DNA of 64,000 nt from Fulvimonas soli (GTDB taxonomy: Bacteria > Pseudomonadota > Gammaproteobacteria > Xanthomonadales > Rhodanobacteraceae), in the NCBI RefSeq assembly GCF_003148905.1, contig NZ_QGHC01000005.1, positions 242,216 to 306,215 of the forward strand. The letters are read 5' to 3'. Made by a program: the position numbers and the translations under genes. This document shows, one piece after another, positions 38,921-49,502 of this stretch (within the stretch, counting starts at the first letter, position 1; the number at the start of each line of letters is the position of its first letter). The notes below the pieces were generated by a model. It searched no databases, was not told the origin of the DNA, and was given only the letters and a program-made list of their open reading frames with translations.

Positions 38921-40153
38921 ATGCAGATCAAGCCCATCCTCGCCGCATTGCGCCGCCACAAGGCCGGCACCGTGCTGATCGTGCTGCAGATCGCGCTGAC
39001 CCTGGCGATCGTGTGCAACGCCCTGTTCATCATCCAGCAGCGCCTCGCGCACCTGTCCGAACCCACCGGCATCGACGAGGCCAACCTGTTCGTGCTCTCC
39101 AATCAGTGGGCGGGCGAGCCGATGTCCAAGGCGCAGATCGACGCGCAGATCCGCGCCGACGTCGCCGCGCTGCGGCAGCTGCCCAGCGTGCTCGACGCCG
39201 CGCCCAGCAATGCCTATCCGCTGCGCGGCGGCGGCTGGGACACCTTCATCGGCCTGACGCCCGAGCAGGTGCAGCCCACCTCCGATGCGGCGGTCTACCT
39301 GGGCGACGAGCACCTGCTCGACGCGCTGGGCGTGAAGCTGATCGCCGGGCGCAACTTCCGCGCCGACGAGGTGGGTAGCGTCGGCCTGCGCGAGAACGTC
39401 ATTCCGCCGGTGGTGATCGTCACCCGCGAGCTGGCGCACCGCCTCTATCCCGACGGCTCGGCGCTGGGCAAGCCGCTCTACGCGATGAGCGCCACGCCCA
39501 GCACCATCATCGGCATCGTCGAGCGCTTGCAGACGCAGAGCGTGGACGCCTGGCAGCAGGCCTACGCCTACCAGGCGATGCTGTGGCCGCTGCGTGGGGC
39601 CTGGTCCAGCGGGCTGTACTACATCGTGCGCGCCCGCCCCGGCCAGCGCGATGCCGCGATGCGCGAGGCGCCCAAGGCGCTCTACGCGCAGAACCGCCAG
39701 CGCATCTTCGACGCCGGCGACGGCGGCAGCTTCGCGCAGATCCGTGCGCGCGCCTACGAGCGCGACCGCGGCATGGCGATCCTGATGGGCGTCATCAGCG
39801 CCGTGCTGCTGGCGATCACCGCGGCGGGCATCGTGGGCCTGACCAGCTTCTGGGTCGGCCAGCGGCGCAAGCAGATCGGCGTGCGCCGCGCGCTGGGCGC
39901 GCGGCAGCGCGACATCCTGGGCTACTTCCTCACCGAGAACCTGCTGATCACCGGCGGCGGCGTGCTGCTGGGCCTGCTGCTGGCGGTGGGCATGAACCTC
40001 TGGCTGGTGGTGCGCTTCTCGATGCAGCCGATCTCGCCGGCCTACCTGGGCATCGGCGTGCTGCTGCTGTTGCTGCTGGGCCAGGGCGCGGTGCTGGCGC
40101 CGGCGCTGAAGGCGGCGCGGGTGCCCCCGGTGGAGGCCACGCGGTCGGTGTGA
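38921..40153 (+). CDS. FtsX/MacB-type permease B2 (pair 2)
   Basis: B-type half-permease, 410 residues, starting MQIKPILAALRRHKAGTVLI. TM1, a periplasmic domain, and the block IVGLTSFWVGQRRKQIGVRR identical to that of B1, followed by ALGARQRDILGYFLTEN and the tail VPPVEATRSV. The membrane regions of B1 and B2 are nearly identical while the periplasmic domains differ strongly, as expected if substrate or partner recognition has diverged. Confidence 0.9.
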   Translation: MQIKPILAALRRHKAGTVLIVLQIALTLAIVCNALFIIQQRLAHLSEPTGIDEANLFVLSNQWAGEPMSKAQIDAQIRADVAALRQLPSVLDAAPSNAYPLRGGGWDTFIGLTPEQVQPTSDAAVYLGDEHLLDALGVKLIAGRNFRADEVGSVGLRENVIPPVVIVTRELAHRLYPDGSALGKPLYAMSATPSTIIGIVERLQTQSVDAWQQAYAYQAMLWPLRGAWSSGLYYIVRARPGQRDAAMREAPKALYAQNRQRIFDAGDGGSFAQIRARAYERDRGMAILMGVISAVLLAITAAGIVGLTSFWVGQRRKQIGVRRALGARQRDILGYFLTENLLITGGGVLLGLLLAVGMNLWLVVRFSMQPISPAYLGIGVLLLLLLGQGAVLAPALKAARVPPVEATRSV

Positions 40154-40159
40154 ATTTTT

Positions 40160-40272
40160 CCCCTCTCCCTCCGGGAGAGGGTGCCCGAAGGGCGGGCGAG
40201 GGCACGGACGAAGCGTCGCGTTGCGCGCTGGCCGGACCCTCGCCCCCGGCCCCTCTCCCGGCGGGAGAGGGG
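40160..40272. repeat. Composite palindrome element between pair 2 and pair 3
   Basis: CCCCTCTCCCTCCGGGAGAG at the left end, CCCCTCTCCCGGCGGGAGAG at the right end, with GGGCGGGCGAGGGCACGG and GGACCCTCGCCCCCGG between. Same layout as the elements at 32538 and 37455. Confidence 0.8.
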
Positions 40273-40309
40273 GAGCGGGAGCAATGCGAGTTTGGACAAG
40301 GGGACGACG

Positions 40310-41614
40310 ATGTTCGGCTACTACCTCGACCTGGCCCTGCGCAGCCTGAAGCGCAACAAGGCGCTCACCGCGCTGATGGTGCTGGCGCTGGCGCTGGGCA
40401 TCGGCGCCACCATCACCACGCTGACCACGCTGCGCGTGCTGGCCGGCGATCCGCTGCCGGGGCGCAGCGCGCGGCTGTTCTATCCGCAGCTCGACCACGG
40501 GCCCAGGGAAGGCTACGTGCCGGGGCAGAGCGAGCCCGACATGACGATGGCCTATCCCGACGCGATGAACCTGGTGCATGCGCGCCGCGCCACGCGGCAG
40601 GCGGCGATGGCATTGGCCCAGGCCAAGATCGTGCCGCAGCGGGCCAACGAGCATCCCTACTTCACCAACGGGGTGATGACCACCGCGGACTTCTTCGCCC
40701 TGTTCGGCGTGCCGTTCAAGTACGGCGGCGGCTGGACGGCCGACGACGACGAGCGGCGCGCGCCGCTGGCAGTGATCGCCGAGGATCTCAACGACAAGCT
40801 GTTCGACGGCGCCGACAGCGTGGGCCGCACCGTGCGCATCAACGACCGCGACTTCCGCGTCGTCGGCGTGCTGAAGCACTGGGCGCCGCAGCCGCGCTTC
40901 TATACCCAGGGCCTGGGCGGGCGCAGCTACGGCGACGGCGACGCGGTGTTCCTGCCGCTGCAAAGCGCGCGCGCGGCGCGCATGGGGCCGCAGGACCTGG
41001 AGTGCTACAGCAACCTCACCGACATCAACCACATCGAAACCGAACCCTGCGAATGGCTGGGCGTGTGGGTGGAACTGGACGACGCCGCGGCGGTGGCATC
41101 GTACAAGGCCTTCCTCGACGGCTATGCGCGGCAGCAGGTCGCCCTGGGCCGCCTGCAGCGCCCCTCGACCGCGTTGCGGGACATGATGGCGTGGCTGCGC
41201 CACGTGCAGGTGGTGCCGGACGACGTGCGCATGCAGACCTACCTCGCCTTCGGCTTCCTGCTGATCTGCGTGGTGAACACGGTGGGACTGCTGCTGGCCA
41301 AGTGCCTGCGCCGCTCGCGCGAGATCGGCGTGCGCCGCGCGCTGGGCGCCACCCGCCGCGCCATCTTCGGCCAGTTCATGGTCGAGGCGGCGATCGTCGG
41401 CCTGGCCGGCGGCGTGCTGGGCCTGCTGCTGGCCGAACTGGGGCTGTGGGGCGTCCGCCACCAGCCCGCGGAATACGCAAGCCTGGCCCGCCTGGACCTG
41501 GGCATGTTCGCCCTGACGTTCGCCGTCGCCTTCGTCTCCAGCCTGCTCGCCGGGCTGCTGCCGGCCTGGCGCGCCAGCCTGGTCGCGCCGGCCCCCCAAC
41601 TGAAAGCCGCCTGA
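40310..41614 (+). CDS. FtsX/MacB-type permease A3 (pair 3)
   Basis: A-type half-permease, 434 residues, first member of the second subfamily. MFGYYLDLALRSLKRNKALT, DPLPGRSARLFYPQLD, ADFFALFGVPFKYGGGW, LFDGADSVGRTVRIND, a Cys232/Cys247 pair with 14 residues between (16 in A1/A2) followed by CEW, and EIGVRRALGATRRAIFGQFM. It ends APQLKAA. B3 starts 7 bp after the stop. Confidence 0.9.
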   Translation: MFGYYLDLALRSLKRNKALTALMVLALALGIGATITTLTTLRVLAGDPLPGRSARLFYPQLDHGPREGYVPGQSEPDMTMAYPDAMNLVHARRATRQAAMALAQAKIVPQRANEHPYFTNGVMTTADFFALFGVPFKYGGGWTADDDERRAPLAVIAEDLNDKLFDGADSVGRTVRINDRDFRVVGVLKHWAPQPRFYTQGLGGRSYGDGDAVFLPLQSARAARMGPQDLECYSNLTDINHIETEPCEWLGVWVELDDAAAVASYKAFLDGYARQQVALGRLQRPSTALRDMMAWLRHVQVVPDDVRMQTYLAFGFLLICVVNTVGLLLAKCLRRSREIGVRRALGATRRAIFGQFMVEAAIVGLAGGVLGLLLAELGLWGVRHQPAEYASLARLDLGMFALTFAVAFVSSLLAGLLPAWRASLVAPAPQLKAA

Positions 41615-41621
41615 GGCCGCC

Positions 41622-42839
41622 ATGGAAATCCGTCCGATCCTCGCCACCCTGCGCAAGCACCGCATCCCCGCCCTGTTGATCGTGCTGGAGATCGCGCTGG
41701 CCTGCGCGGTGCTGTGCAACGCGGTGTTCATGATCAGCCGGCGGGTGAGCAACATCCACTTGTTCAACGGCATCGACGAACGGGGCCTGGTGGTGGTGAA
41801 CCTCAACGGCACCGATCCCAAGCGGGCTTCCAGCGAGATTCCGCGCAATCTCGCCGCGTTGCGCGGCATCGCCGGGGTGCAGGCGGCCGCCATCACCAGT
41901 TCGGTGCCGCTGTCGACCAACAACTGGGGCTGGAGCTTCGGCCTGACGCCGGAGGCCAACGTCAGCAGCCACAACACCACCAACGTCTCGCTGTACATGC
42001 TGGGCGAGGGCGGCGACAGGGCGCTGGGCTTGCAGCTGCGCGAGGGGCGGCTGTTCGGTCCCGGCGAGTACGCCGCCGGCGCGCTCGGCGACGCGGCCTT
42101 GCCGCAGGGGCACGTCACCGTGCTCACCGAATCGCTGGCGCGGCGCTTGTGGCCAGGCCAGTCGGCACTGGGCAAGACGCTGTATTCCAGGCCCTACTAC
42201 TACACCGTGGTCGGCGTGGCGGCCGACGTGCTGCGGCCGTACTTCGGTACCTGGAACCCGAAGATGTACGACGTCGCCTATTTCCCGGTGAACTACGACG
42301 CCCCGCTGGGCACCTACGTGCTGCGCAGCGCGCCGCAGGAGCGCGACCGCGTGCTGCGCGAGGCGGTGGACAAGCTGCAGGCGCTCAATCCCGCCGCGGT
42401 GGCCAAGGGCAGCACCTACGCGGACGTCCGCGCCAAGTATTTCGCCGACACCAGCAGCATGGCCTGGATGCTGGTCCTGGTCTGCGTGGTGATGCTGGCG
42501 GTCACCGCCCTGGGCATCGTCGGCCTGTCCAGCTTCTGGGTGGCGCAGCGGCGGCGCACCATCGGCATCCGCCGCGCGATGGGCGCCACCCGCGGCGCCA
42601 TCCTGCGCTACTTCCAGACCGAGAACTTCCTGCTCGCCACCCTCGGCATCGTGCTGGGCATGGTGCTGGCCTACGGCATCAACCTGTTCCTGATGAAACA
42701 CTACGAGTTGCCGCGAATGCCGGCGGCGTACTTCCCGGTCGGCGCGGTCACGCTGTGGCTGATCGGCCAGCTCGCCGTGCTGGGCCCGGCGCTGCGCGCG
42801 GCGGCGGTGCCGCCGGTGGTGGCGACGCGGGCGGCGTGA
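41622..42839 (+). CDS. FtsX/MacB-type permease B3 (pair 3)
   Basis: B-type half-permease, 405 residues, starting MEIRPILATLRKHRIPALLI. The C-terminal block reads IVGLSSFWVAQRRRTIGIRR, then AMGATRGAILRYFQTENFLL, and the tail is VPPVVATRAA. The change from VGQRRKQ/PPVEATR to VAQRRxx/PPVVATR separates B3-B5 from B1-B2, although B5 departs further with VQQRARQ. The periplasmic domain lacks Cys. Confidence 0.9.
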   Translation: MEIRPILATLRKHRIPALLIVLEIALACAVLCNAVFMISRRVSNIHLFNGIDERGLVVVNLNGTDPKRASSEIPRNLAALRGIAGVQAAAITSSVPLSTNNWGWSFGLTPEANVSSHNTTNVSLYMLGEGGDRALGLQLREGRLFGPGEYAAGALGDAALPQGHVTVLTESLARRLWPGQSALGKTLYSRPYYYTVVGVAADVLRPYFGTWNPKMYDVAYFPVNYDAPLGTYVLRSAPQERDRVLREAVDKLQALNPAAVAKGSTYADVRAKYFADTSSMAWMLVLVCVVMLAVTALGIVGLSSFWVAQRRRTIGIRRAMGATRGAILRYFQTENFLLATLGIVLGMVLAYGINLFLMKHYELPRMPAAYFPVGAVTLWLIGQLAVLGPALRAAAVPPVVATRAA

Positions 42840-42847
42840 TTTTTTTC

Positions 42848-42875
42848 TTCTTTCTCCCGGACGGAGGAGAAAGAA
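42848..42875. repeat. Hairpin TTCTTTCTCC/GGAGAAAGAA between pair 3 and pair 4
   Basis: A perfect 10-bp stem with an 8-nt loop directly after a T6 run (42841-42846) that follows the B3 stop. It replaces the standard palindrome in this gap and looks like a degenerate or different hairpin. A4 starts 25 bp later with GAGGAG as its ribosome site. Confidence 0.6.
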
Positions 42876-42900
42876 ACGATGCGATGTGAGGAGCGTACGG

Positions 42901-44223
42901 ATGTTCGGCTACTACCTCGACCTGGCCCTGCGCAGCCTGAAGCGCAACCGCGCGCTCACCGCGCTGATGGTGCTGGCGATCGCCGTGGGCATCGGCGCCA
43001 GCATGACCACGCTGACGGTGATGCATCTGCTCTCGGGCGACCCGCTGCCGGGGCGCAGCCAGCGCCTGTTCTACCCGCTGGTGGACCCTGACCCCACCCG
43101 CAAGGACGACCGCGAGCCGTACGACGTGATGGACTACCGCTCCGCGGTCGACCTGTGGAGCGCCCACCGCGCCGACCGGCAGGCGCTGATCGTGCAGAGC
43201 GACCTCAAGTCGTCCGCTCCCAGCTCCGGCTTGCCGGCGGTGAAACTGACGATGCTGTCCACCACCGCGGACTTCTTCCCGATGTTCGGCGTGCCGTTCC
43301 AGTACGGCGGCCCCTGGCGCGCGAAGGACGACGCCGCGCGGGCGCGGGTGGCGGTGATTTCTTCCGATCTCAACGACAAGCTGTTCGGCGGTGCCGACAG
43401 CGTGGGCCGCGTGCTGCGCCTGCGCGACAGCGACGTGCGCATCGTCGGCGTGCTCAAGCCATGGCGGCCCTCGCCGCTGTTCTACGACGTGGCCGGCGGG
43501 CGTTTCTCCAACGGCCAGACCGCCGATTTCTACGGCAAGCCGGAGGACGTCATCACGCCGTTCTTCACCGGCCTGGACATCAACGACGGCCATTTCCAGC
43601 AGTTCACCTGCTGGCACATACCGGACACCCCCGGGCACCTCCAGAACGCGCCGTGCGTGTGGGTAAGGCTGTGGGTGGAACTGGACGGCGCGGGCAAGGT
43701 GGCCGCCTACCGCCGCTTCGTGGCCGACTATGCGGCCCAGCAGATGGCGTTGGGACGCTTCAGCCACGCCGGCAACGCGCGCCTGCGCAGCCTGATGGAA
43801 TGGCTGGACTACAACGGCGTGGTGCCCAGCGACGTGCGCTTGCAGACCTGGCTGGCGTTCGCCTTCCTCATCATCTGCCTGTTCAACACGGTGGGGCTGC
43901 TGCTCGCCAAGTTCATGCGCCGCAGCGGCGAGATCGGCGTGCGCCGTGCGCTGGGTGCCACCCGCGGGGCGGTATTCGCGCAGTGCCTGGTCGAGGCTGG
44001 GTTGATCGGCCTGCTCGGCGGCATCGGCGGATGGCTGCTCACGCTGGCCGGCCTGTGGCTGGTGCGCCGGCAACCGGCGGCCTACGCCGACATGATGCAT
44101 CTGGACCTGCCGATGTTCCTGCTGACGTTCGTGGCCGCGGTCGCCACCAGCGTGCTGGCCGGCCTGCTGCCCGCGGCGCGTGCCAGCCGCTTGGCGCCGG
44201 CGCTGCAACTGAAGACGCTCTGA
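42901..44223 (+). CDS. FtsX/MacB-type permease A4 (pair 4)
   Basis: A-type half-permease, 440 residues. The opening MFGYYLDLALRSLKRN is identical to A3. Further blocks are DPLPGRSQRLFYPLVD, ADFFPMFGVPFQYGGPW, LFGGADSVGRVLRL, the Cys237/Cys252 pair (14 apart, CVW) and EIGVRRALGATRGAVFAQCL. It ends PALQLKTL. The DNA of A3 and A4 is almost identical over the first about 60 bp, pointing to a fairly recent duplication or conversion. Confidence 0.9.
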   Translation: MFGYYLDLALRSLKRNRALTALMVLAIAVGIGASMTTLTVMHLLSGDPLPGRSQRLFYPLVDPDPTRKDDREPYDVMDYRSAVDLWSAHRADRQALIVQSDLKSSAPSSGLPAVKLTMLSTTADFFPMFGVPFQYGGPWRAKDDAARARVAVISSDLNDKLFGGADSVGRVLRLRDSDVRIVGVLKPWRPSPLFYDVAGGRFSNGQTADFYGKPEDVITPFFTGLDINDGHFQQFTCWHIPDTPGHLQNAPCVWVRLWVELDGAGKVAAYRRFVADYAAQQMALGRFSHAGNARLRSLMEWLDYNGVVPSDVRLQTWLAFAFLIICLFNTVGLLLAKFMRRSGEIGVRRALGATRGAVFAQCLVEAGLIGLLGGIGGWLLTLAGLWLVRRQPAAYADMMHLDLPMFLLTFVAAVATSVLAGLLPAARASRLAPALQLKTL

Positions 44224-44235
44224 GGTAACACGCCC

Positions 44236-45450
44236 ATGCAGATACGACCGATACTCGCCGCGCTGCGCAAGCACCGCCTGGCGACCCTGTTGATCGCACT
44301 GGAAATCGCGCTGGCCTGCGCGGTGCTGTGCAACGCCTGTTTCCTGATCGCCACGCGCATGAGCGCGATGGACATCCGCAGCGGCGTGGACGAGGCCGCA
44401 CTCGCGCAGGTGAAGCTGGACTGCGACGACTGCAACGCCAACGACCTCAACGCGCGCGTGCTGTCCGGCCTGGGCAAGATCCCCGGCGTGCGGTCGGTCA
44501 GCGTGATCAACACGGTGCCGTTCGGCGACCACGCCGGCACGGCCGGCATCTCGCTGGACCCGGCGGGCCAGCATTTCGGCGGCGTGGTGGATTTCTACGT
44601 CGCCGGCCCCGGCAGCTTCGAGGCGCTGGGCCTCAAGCGGGTGGCCGGTGCCCCGCCCGGGCCGGACGATTACCGGCGGATCGACACGACTTTCCTGCCG
44701 GCGGACGCGTCCGTATGGGTGACGCGCGCGCTGGCCGAGCACCTGTGGCCCGGCGCGGATCCGCTGGGCAAGGAATTCTGGATGGACAAGTTCCACTTCC
44801 GCGTGGCCGGGGTGCTGGCGCATTTCGCGCGGCCGGGCGGCGGCGAGGGCGGGCCGTCCACCCGCGAGTGGTCGGTGTTCGTGCCGACGCTGCCCGGCAA
44901 GGACCTCTCCGGCGTCTACCTGCTGCGCGCCGAGCCGGGGCAGCTGCCGCGGGTGCTGCGCGACGCGCGCGCGGCGGCGGTGAAGCTCGCGCCCGAAGCC
45001 GTGCTCGACCAGCAGGCCAGCCGCACCATCGGCGAGCTGCGCGATCGCTACTTCGAGTCGGACCGGGCGATGGCCGGCATCCTGCTCGGCGTGATCGTGG
45101 CGCTGCTGCTGGTCACCGCCCTGGGCATCGTGGGCCTGGCCAGCTTCTGGGTGGCGCAGCGGCGCAAGCAGATCGGCGTGCGCCGCGCGCTGGGCGCCAC
45201 GCGCGGCGACATCCTGCGCTACTTCCAGACCGAGAACTTCCTGATCGTGAGCCTCGGCATCGCGCTGGGCATGCTGCTGGCCTACGCGCTCAACCTCACG
45301 CTGATGGAGTTCTACGAGCTGCCGCGGCTGCCGCTGTCCTACCTGCCGGTCGGCGCGGCGGCGCTGTGGGCGCTGGGCCAGCTCGCCGTGCTGGCGCCGG
45401 CGCTGCGCGCGGCGGCGGTGCCGCCGGTGGTGGCGACCCGATCGGTGTGA
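44236..45450 (+). CDS. FtsX/MacB-type permease B4 (pair 4)
   Basis: B-type half-permease, 404 residues, starting MQIRPILAALRKHRLATLLI. The periplasmic part has an unusual LDCDDCNANDLN stretch with two close Cys, absent from B1-B3. The C-terminal block is IVGLASFWVAQRRKQIGVRR, with tail VPPVVATRSV. It follows A4 by 12 bp. Confidence 0.9.
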   Translation: MQIRPILAALRKHRLATLLIALEIALACAVLCNACFLIATRMSAMDIRSGVDEAALAQVKLDCDDCNANDLNARVLSGLGKIPGVRSVSVINTVPFGDHAGTAGISLDPAGQHFGGVVDFYVAGPGSFEALGLKRVAGAPPGPDDYRRIDTTFLPADASVWVTRALAEHLWPGADPLGKEFWMDKFHFRVAGVLAHFARPGGGEGGPSTREWSVFVPTLPGKDLSGVYLLRAEPGQLPRVLRDARAAAVKLAPEAVLDQQASRTIGELRDRYFESDRAMAGILLGVIVALLLVTALGIVGLASFWVAQRRKQIGVRRALGATRGDILRYFQTENFLIVSLGIALGMLLAYALNLTLMEFYELPRLPLSYLPVGAAALWALGQLAVLAPALRAAAVPPVVATRSV

Positions 45451-45457
45451 GTCTTTT

Positions 45458-45479
45458 CCCTCTCCCGCCGGGAGAGGGG
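45458..45479. repeat. Minimal palindrome between pair 4 and pair 5
   Basis: CCCTCTCCCGCCGGGAGAGG with one further G pair, a single hairpin unit of the family, followed by the GAGTTTGGACAGGGAAGG leader of A5. Confidence 0.75.
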
Positions 45480-45516
45480 AGCAAGCGCGACACGAGTTTG
45501 GACAGGGAAGGACGGC

Positions 45517-46818
45517 ATGTTCGGTTACTACTTCGGATTGGCCCTGCGCAGCCTGCGCCGCACGCCGGTGCTGACGGCGCTGATGGTGGTCGCCATCGGC
45601 CTGGGCATCGGCGCCAGCATGACCATGCTTACCGTGCTGCGGCTGATGACCGCCGACCCGCTGCCGGGCCGCAGCGCGCAGCTCTACTACCCGCAGCTCG
45701 ATCCGCAGGACATGCAGGGTTTCAAGCCGGACGGCGATCCGCCCGAGCAGCTCGCCTGGATCGACGCGATGAACCTGCTGCACGCGCGCCGCGGCGCGCG
45801 CCAGGTGGCGATGGTGCATGGCCAGGTGGTGGTACGCCCCCCGCAGGGCGAGGGTCGGGCATTCTTTGCCAGCGCGCGTTATGCCTCGGCGGACTTCTTT
45901 CCGATGTTCGGCGTGCCGTTCCTGCATGGCGGCGGCTGGAGCGCGGACGACGACGCGAGGCAGGCGCGCGTGGCGGTGCTGTCGCGCGAGTTGGCCGACA
46001 AGCTCTACGGCGCCGACCGCGCGGTAGGGCAGGAGCTTAGGCTCGGCAAGGACAGCTTCCGCATCATCGGCGTGATCGACCACTGGAATCCGCAGCCGCA
46101 CTTCTACGACGTCACGCTCGGCAAATACCAGAACAGCGAGGACGTGTTCCTTCCGCTGGAGACGGCGATCGCCCTCAAGCAGCCGAGGTACGGCAACATG
46201 AGCTGCTGGGGCGATCTCCCCACCGACGAGAACATGAAGAACGCCGACTGCGTGTGGCTGCAATTCTGGGTGCGGCTGGACACGCCCGCGCAGGCGAAGG
46301 ACTACCGCGAATTCCTCGTGCACTACTCCGAGCAGCAGAAGGCGCTGGGCCGTTTCCAGCGGCCGCCGAACGTGCGGCTGCACGATCTGATGGGATGGCT
46401 GGACTACAACCACGTGGTTCCCGGCAGCGTGCAGATGCAAACGCTGCTGGCGCTGGGCTTCCTGCTGGTGTGCCTGGTCAACACCGTGGCGCTGTTGCTG
46501 GTGAAGTTCCTGCGTCGCGGCGGCGAGCTGAGCGTGCGGCGCGCGCTTGGCGCGTCGCGGCGTGCGGTGTTCGTGCAACTGCTGGCCGAGTCGGCGCTGA
46601 TCGGTCTGGCCGGCGGCGCGGTCGGTCTGCTGCTCAGCCTCGGCGGTCTGTGGCTGCTGCGCCAGCAGCCGGCCGAGTACGCATCGCTGGCGCGCGCCGA
46701 CGGGCCGATGCTGCTGGGTACGCTGGCGCTGGCCGTGGCCGCCACGCTGTCGGCCGCCGTTTTCCCGGCGTGGCGCGCTTGCCGCCTGGCGCCGGCCCGT
46801 CTCCTGAAACTGCAATGA
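45517..46818 (+). CDS. FtsX/MacB-type permease A5 (pair 5)
   Basis: A-type half-permease, 433 residues. MFGYYFGLALRSLRRTPVLT, DPLPGRSAQLYYPQLD, ADFFPMFGVPFLHGGGW, KLYGADRAVGQELRL, the Cys230/Cys245 pair (14 apart, CVW), and ELSVRRALGASRRAVFVQLL in place of EIGVRRALG. It ends PARLLKLQ. It is the most diverged member of the A3-A5 subfamily. B5 follows after 10 bp. Confidence 0.9.
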   Translation: MFGYYFGLALRSLRRTPVLTALMVVAIGLGIGASMTMLTVLRLMTADPLPGRSAQLYYPQLDPQDMQGFKPDGDPPEQLAWIDAMNLLHARRGARQVAMVHGQVVVRPPQGEGRAFFASARYASADFFPMFGVPFLHGGGWSADDDARQARVAVLSRELADKLYGADRAVGQELRLGKDSFRIIGVIDHWNPQPHFYDVTLGKYQNSEDVFLPLETAIALKQPRYGNMSCWGDLPTDENMKNADCVWLQFWVRLDTPAQAKDYREFLVHYSEQQKALGRFQRPPNVRLHDLMGWLDYNHVVPGSVQMQTLLALGFLLVCLVNTVALLLVKFLRRGGELSVRRALGASRRAVFVQLLAESALIGLAGGAVGLLLSLGGLWLLRQQPAEYASLARADGPMLLGTLALAVAATLSAAVFPAWRACRLAPARLLKLQ

Positions 46819-46828
46819 GGGCGTCGCC

Positions 46829-48055
46829 GTGCATCCCATCGTCGCCGCGTTGAAACATCACAAGACCGCCGTGGCCCTGGTCGCGCTGGAGATCGCGCTG
46901 ACCTGCACCATCGTCACCAACGCCCTGTTCATCATCGGCGACCGCGTCGCCGGCATGCGCGTGAACACCGGCGTGGCCGACGACGAACTGGTCTGGGCGA
47001 CCAGCAGCGGCCTGCGCGATGGCGAGACGCCGGAGAGCGCGGCTGGCCGCGCTGCCGCGGACATGGCCGCGCTGCGCGCCATGCCGGGCGTGAAGGCGGT
47101 GGCGCGGGTGAATACGCTGCCGCTGGCCAGCCGCAATTCCTGGGGGACCTGTCTGCAGCTCAAGCCGGGCGACGACAAGAAGAGCGCGCTGTGCACCGTG
47201 CGCATCTATGCCGGCGCGCCGGGCGCGCTGGAGACGCTGGGCGTCCGGCTGGTTCGGGGTCGCGGCTTCCTGCCGCAGGAATACCGGGCGTGGAGCCTGT
47301 TCGACGACAAGCCGCCACCGGCGGCGGTCATCGTCTCGCGCGACCTGGCCGAGCGCGCGTGGCCCGGCGAGGACCCCATCGGCAAGCCGCTTTACTTCGG
47401 CGACCACGGCAAGTACGCCAGCCACGTGGCGGGCGTGATCGGGCATCTGCTCAATCCCGACCTGGATGCGCACGGGCAGAGCGGGCAGAACGTATTCCTG
47501 CCGGTCACCGCGATTCCTGGCGGCATGTACGTGCTGCGCGTCGCCCCGGCGATGCGCGACGCCGTGTCGCGCGACCTTCCCGCGGTGCTGGACCGCGTGG
47601 ACGACCAGCGCATCGTCACCACCAACCAGGTCTACGCGCAGACCGTCGCGGACTATTTCCACGACGACCGCGCCCTGATCTGGCTCCTGCTCGCGGTGGT
47701 CGGCTGCCTGCTGGCGGTGAGCGCGCTCGGCGTGGCCGGGCTCTCCAGCTTCTGGGTACAGCAGCGTGCGCGGCAGATCGGCATCCGCCGCGCCATCGGC
47801 GCCACGCGCGGCGACATCCTGCGCTATTTCCAGGCCGAGAATTTCCTTATCGTCACCGTGGGCATCGCGGTCGGCTCGGTCGGTGCGGTGGGACTCAACT
47901 TCTGGCTGATGAAGCGCTACGAGCTGGCGCACATGCCGCTGGCATGGCTCGGCGGCGGCGCCTTGGTGCTGTGGGCGTTGGGCCAGCTGGCGGCGCTGGG
48001 GCCGGCGCTGCGCGCGGCCTCCGTGCCGCCGGTGGTGGCGACGCGGGCGCTGTGA
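46829..48055 (+). CDS. FtsX/MacB-type permease B5 (pair 5)
   Basis: B-type half-permease, 408 residues, with a GTG start aligned with the MHPI/MSVHPI start of the other B proteins (VHPIVAALKHHKTAVALV). The periplasmic domain has two Cys in SWGTCLQLK and SALCTVRIY. The C-terminal block is VAGLSSFWVQQRARQIGIRR, then AIGATRGDILRYFQAENFLI, and the tail is VPPVVATRAL. It is the last permease before the regulator genes, 106 bp upstream of the response regulator. Confidence 0.9.
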   Translation: MHPIVAALKHHKTAVALVALEIALTCTIVTNALFIIGDRVAGMRVNTGVADDELVWATSSGLRDGETPESAAGRAAADMAALRAMPGVKAVARVNTLPLASRNSWGTCLQLKPGDDKKSALCTVRIYAGAPGALETLGVRLVRGRGFLPQEYRAWSLFDDKPPPAAVIVSRDLAERAWPGEDPIGKPLYFGDHGKYASHVAGVIGHLLNPDLDAHGQSGQNVFLPVTAIPGGMYVLRVAPAMRDAVSRDLPAVLDRVDDQRIVTTNQVYAQTVADYFHDDRALIWLLLAVVGCLLAVSALGVAGLSSFWVQQRARQIGIRRAIGATRGDILRYFQAENFLIVTVGIAVGSVGAVGLNFWLMKRYELAHMPLAWLGGGALVLWALGQLAALGPALRAASVPPVVATRAL

Positions 48056-48161
48056 GGCGCGGCCGGGCGGCCGGGCGGCGGCGCGAATCCCCATCCATGG
48101 CGCAAGTCATGGCAACCTTTTGCGGATGGGCCGCATCCATGGCGGCATGTGCAGACGAAAG

Positions 48162-49502
<1,341 letters not shown>

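Noticed and set aside
48110..48123. Sigma-54-like TGGCAACCTTTTGC before the response regulator gene
   Set aside because: The GG and GC are only nine bases apart instead of ten, so the -24/-12 spacing is wrong. Kept only as a curiosity.
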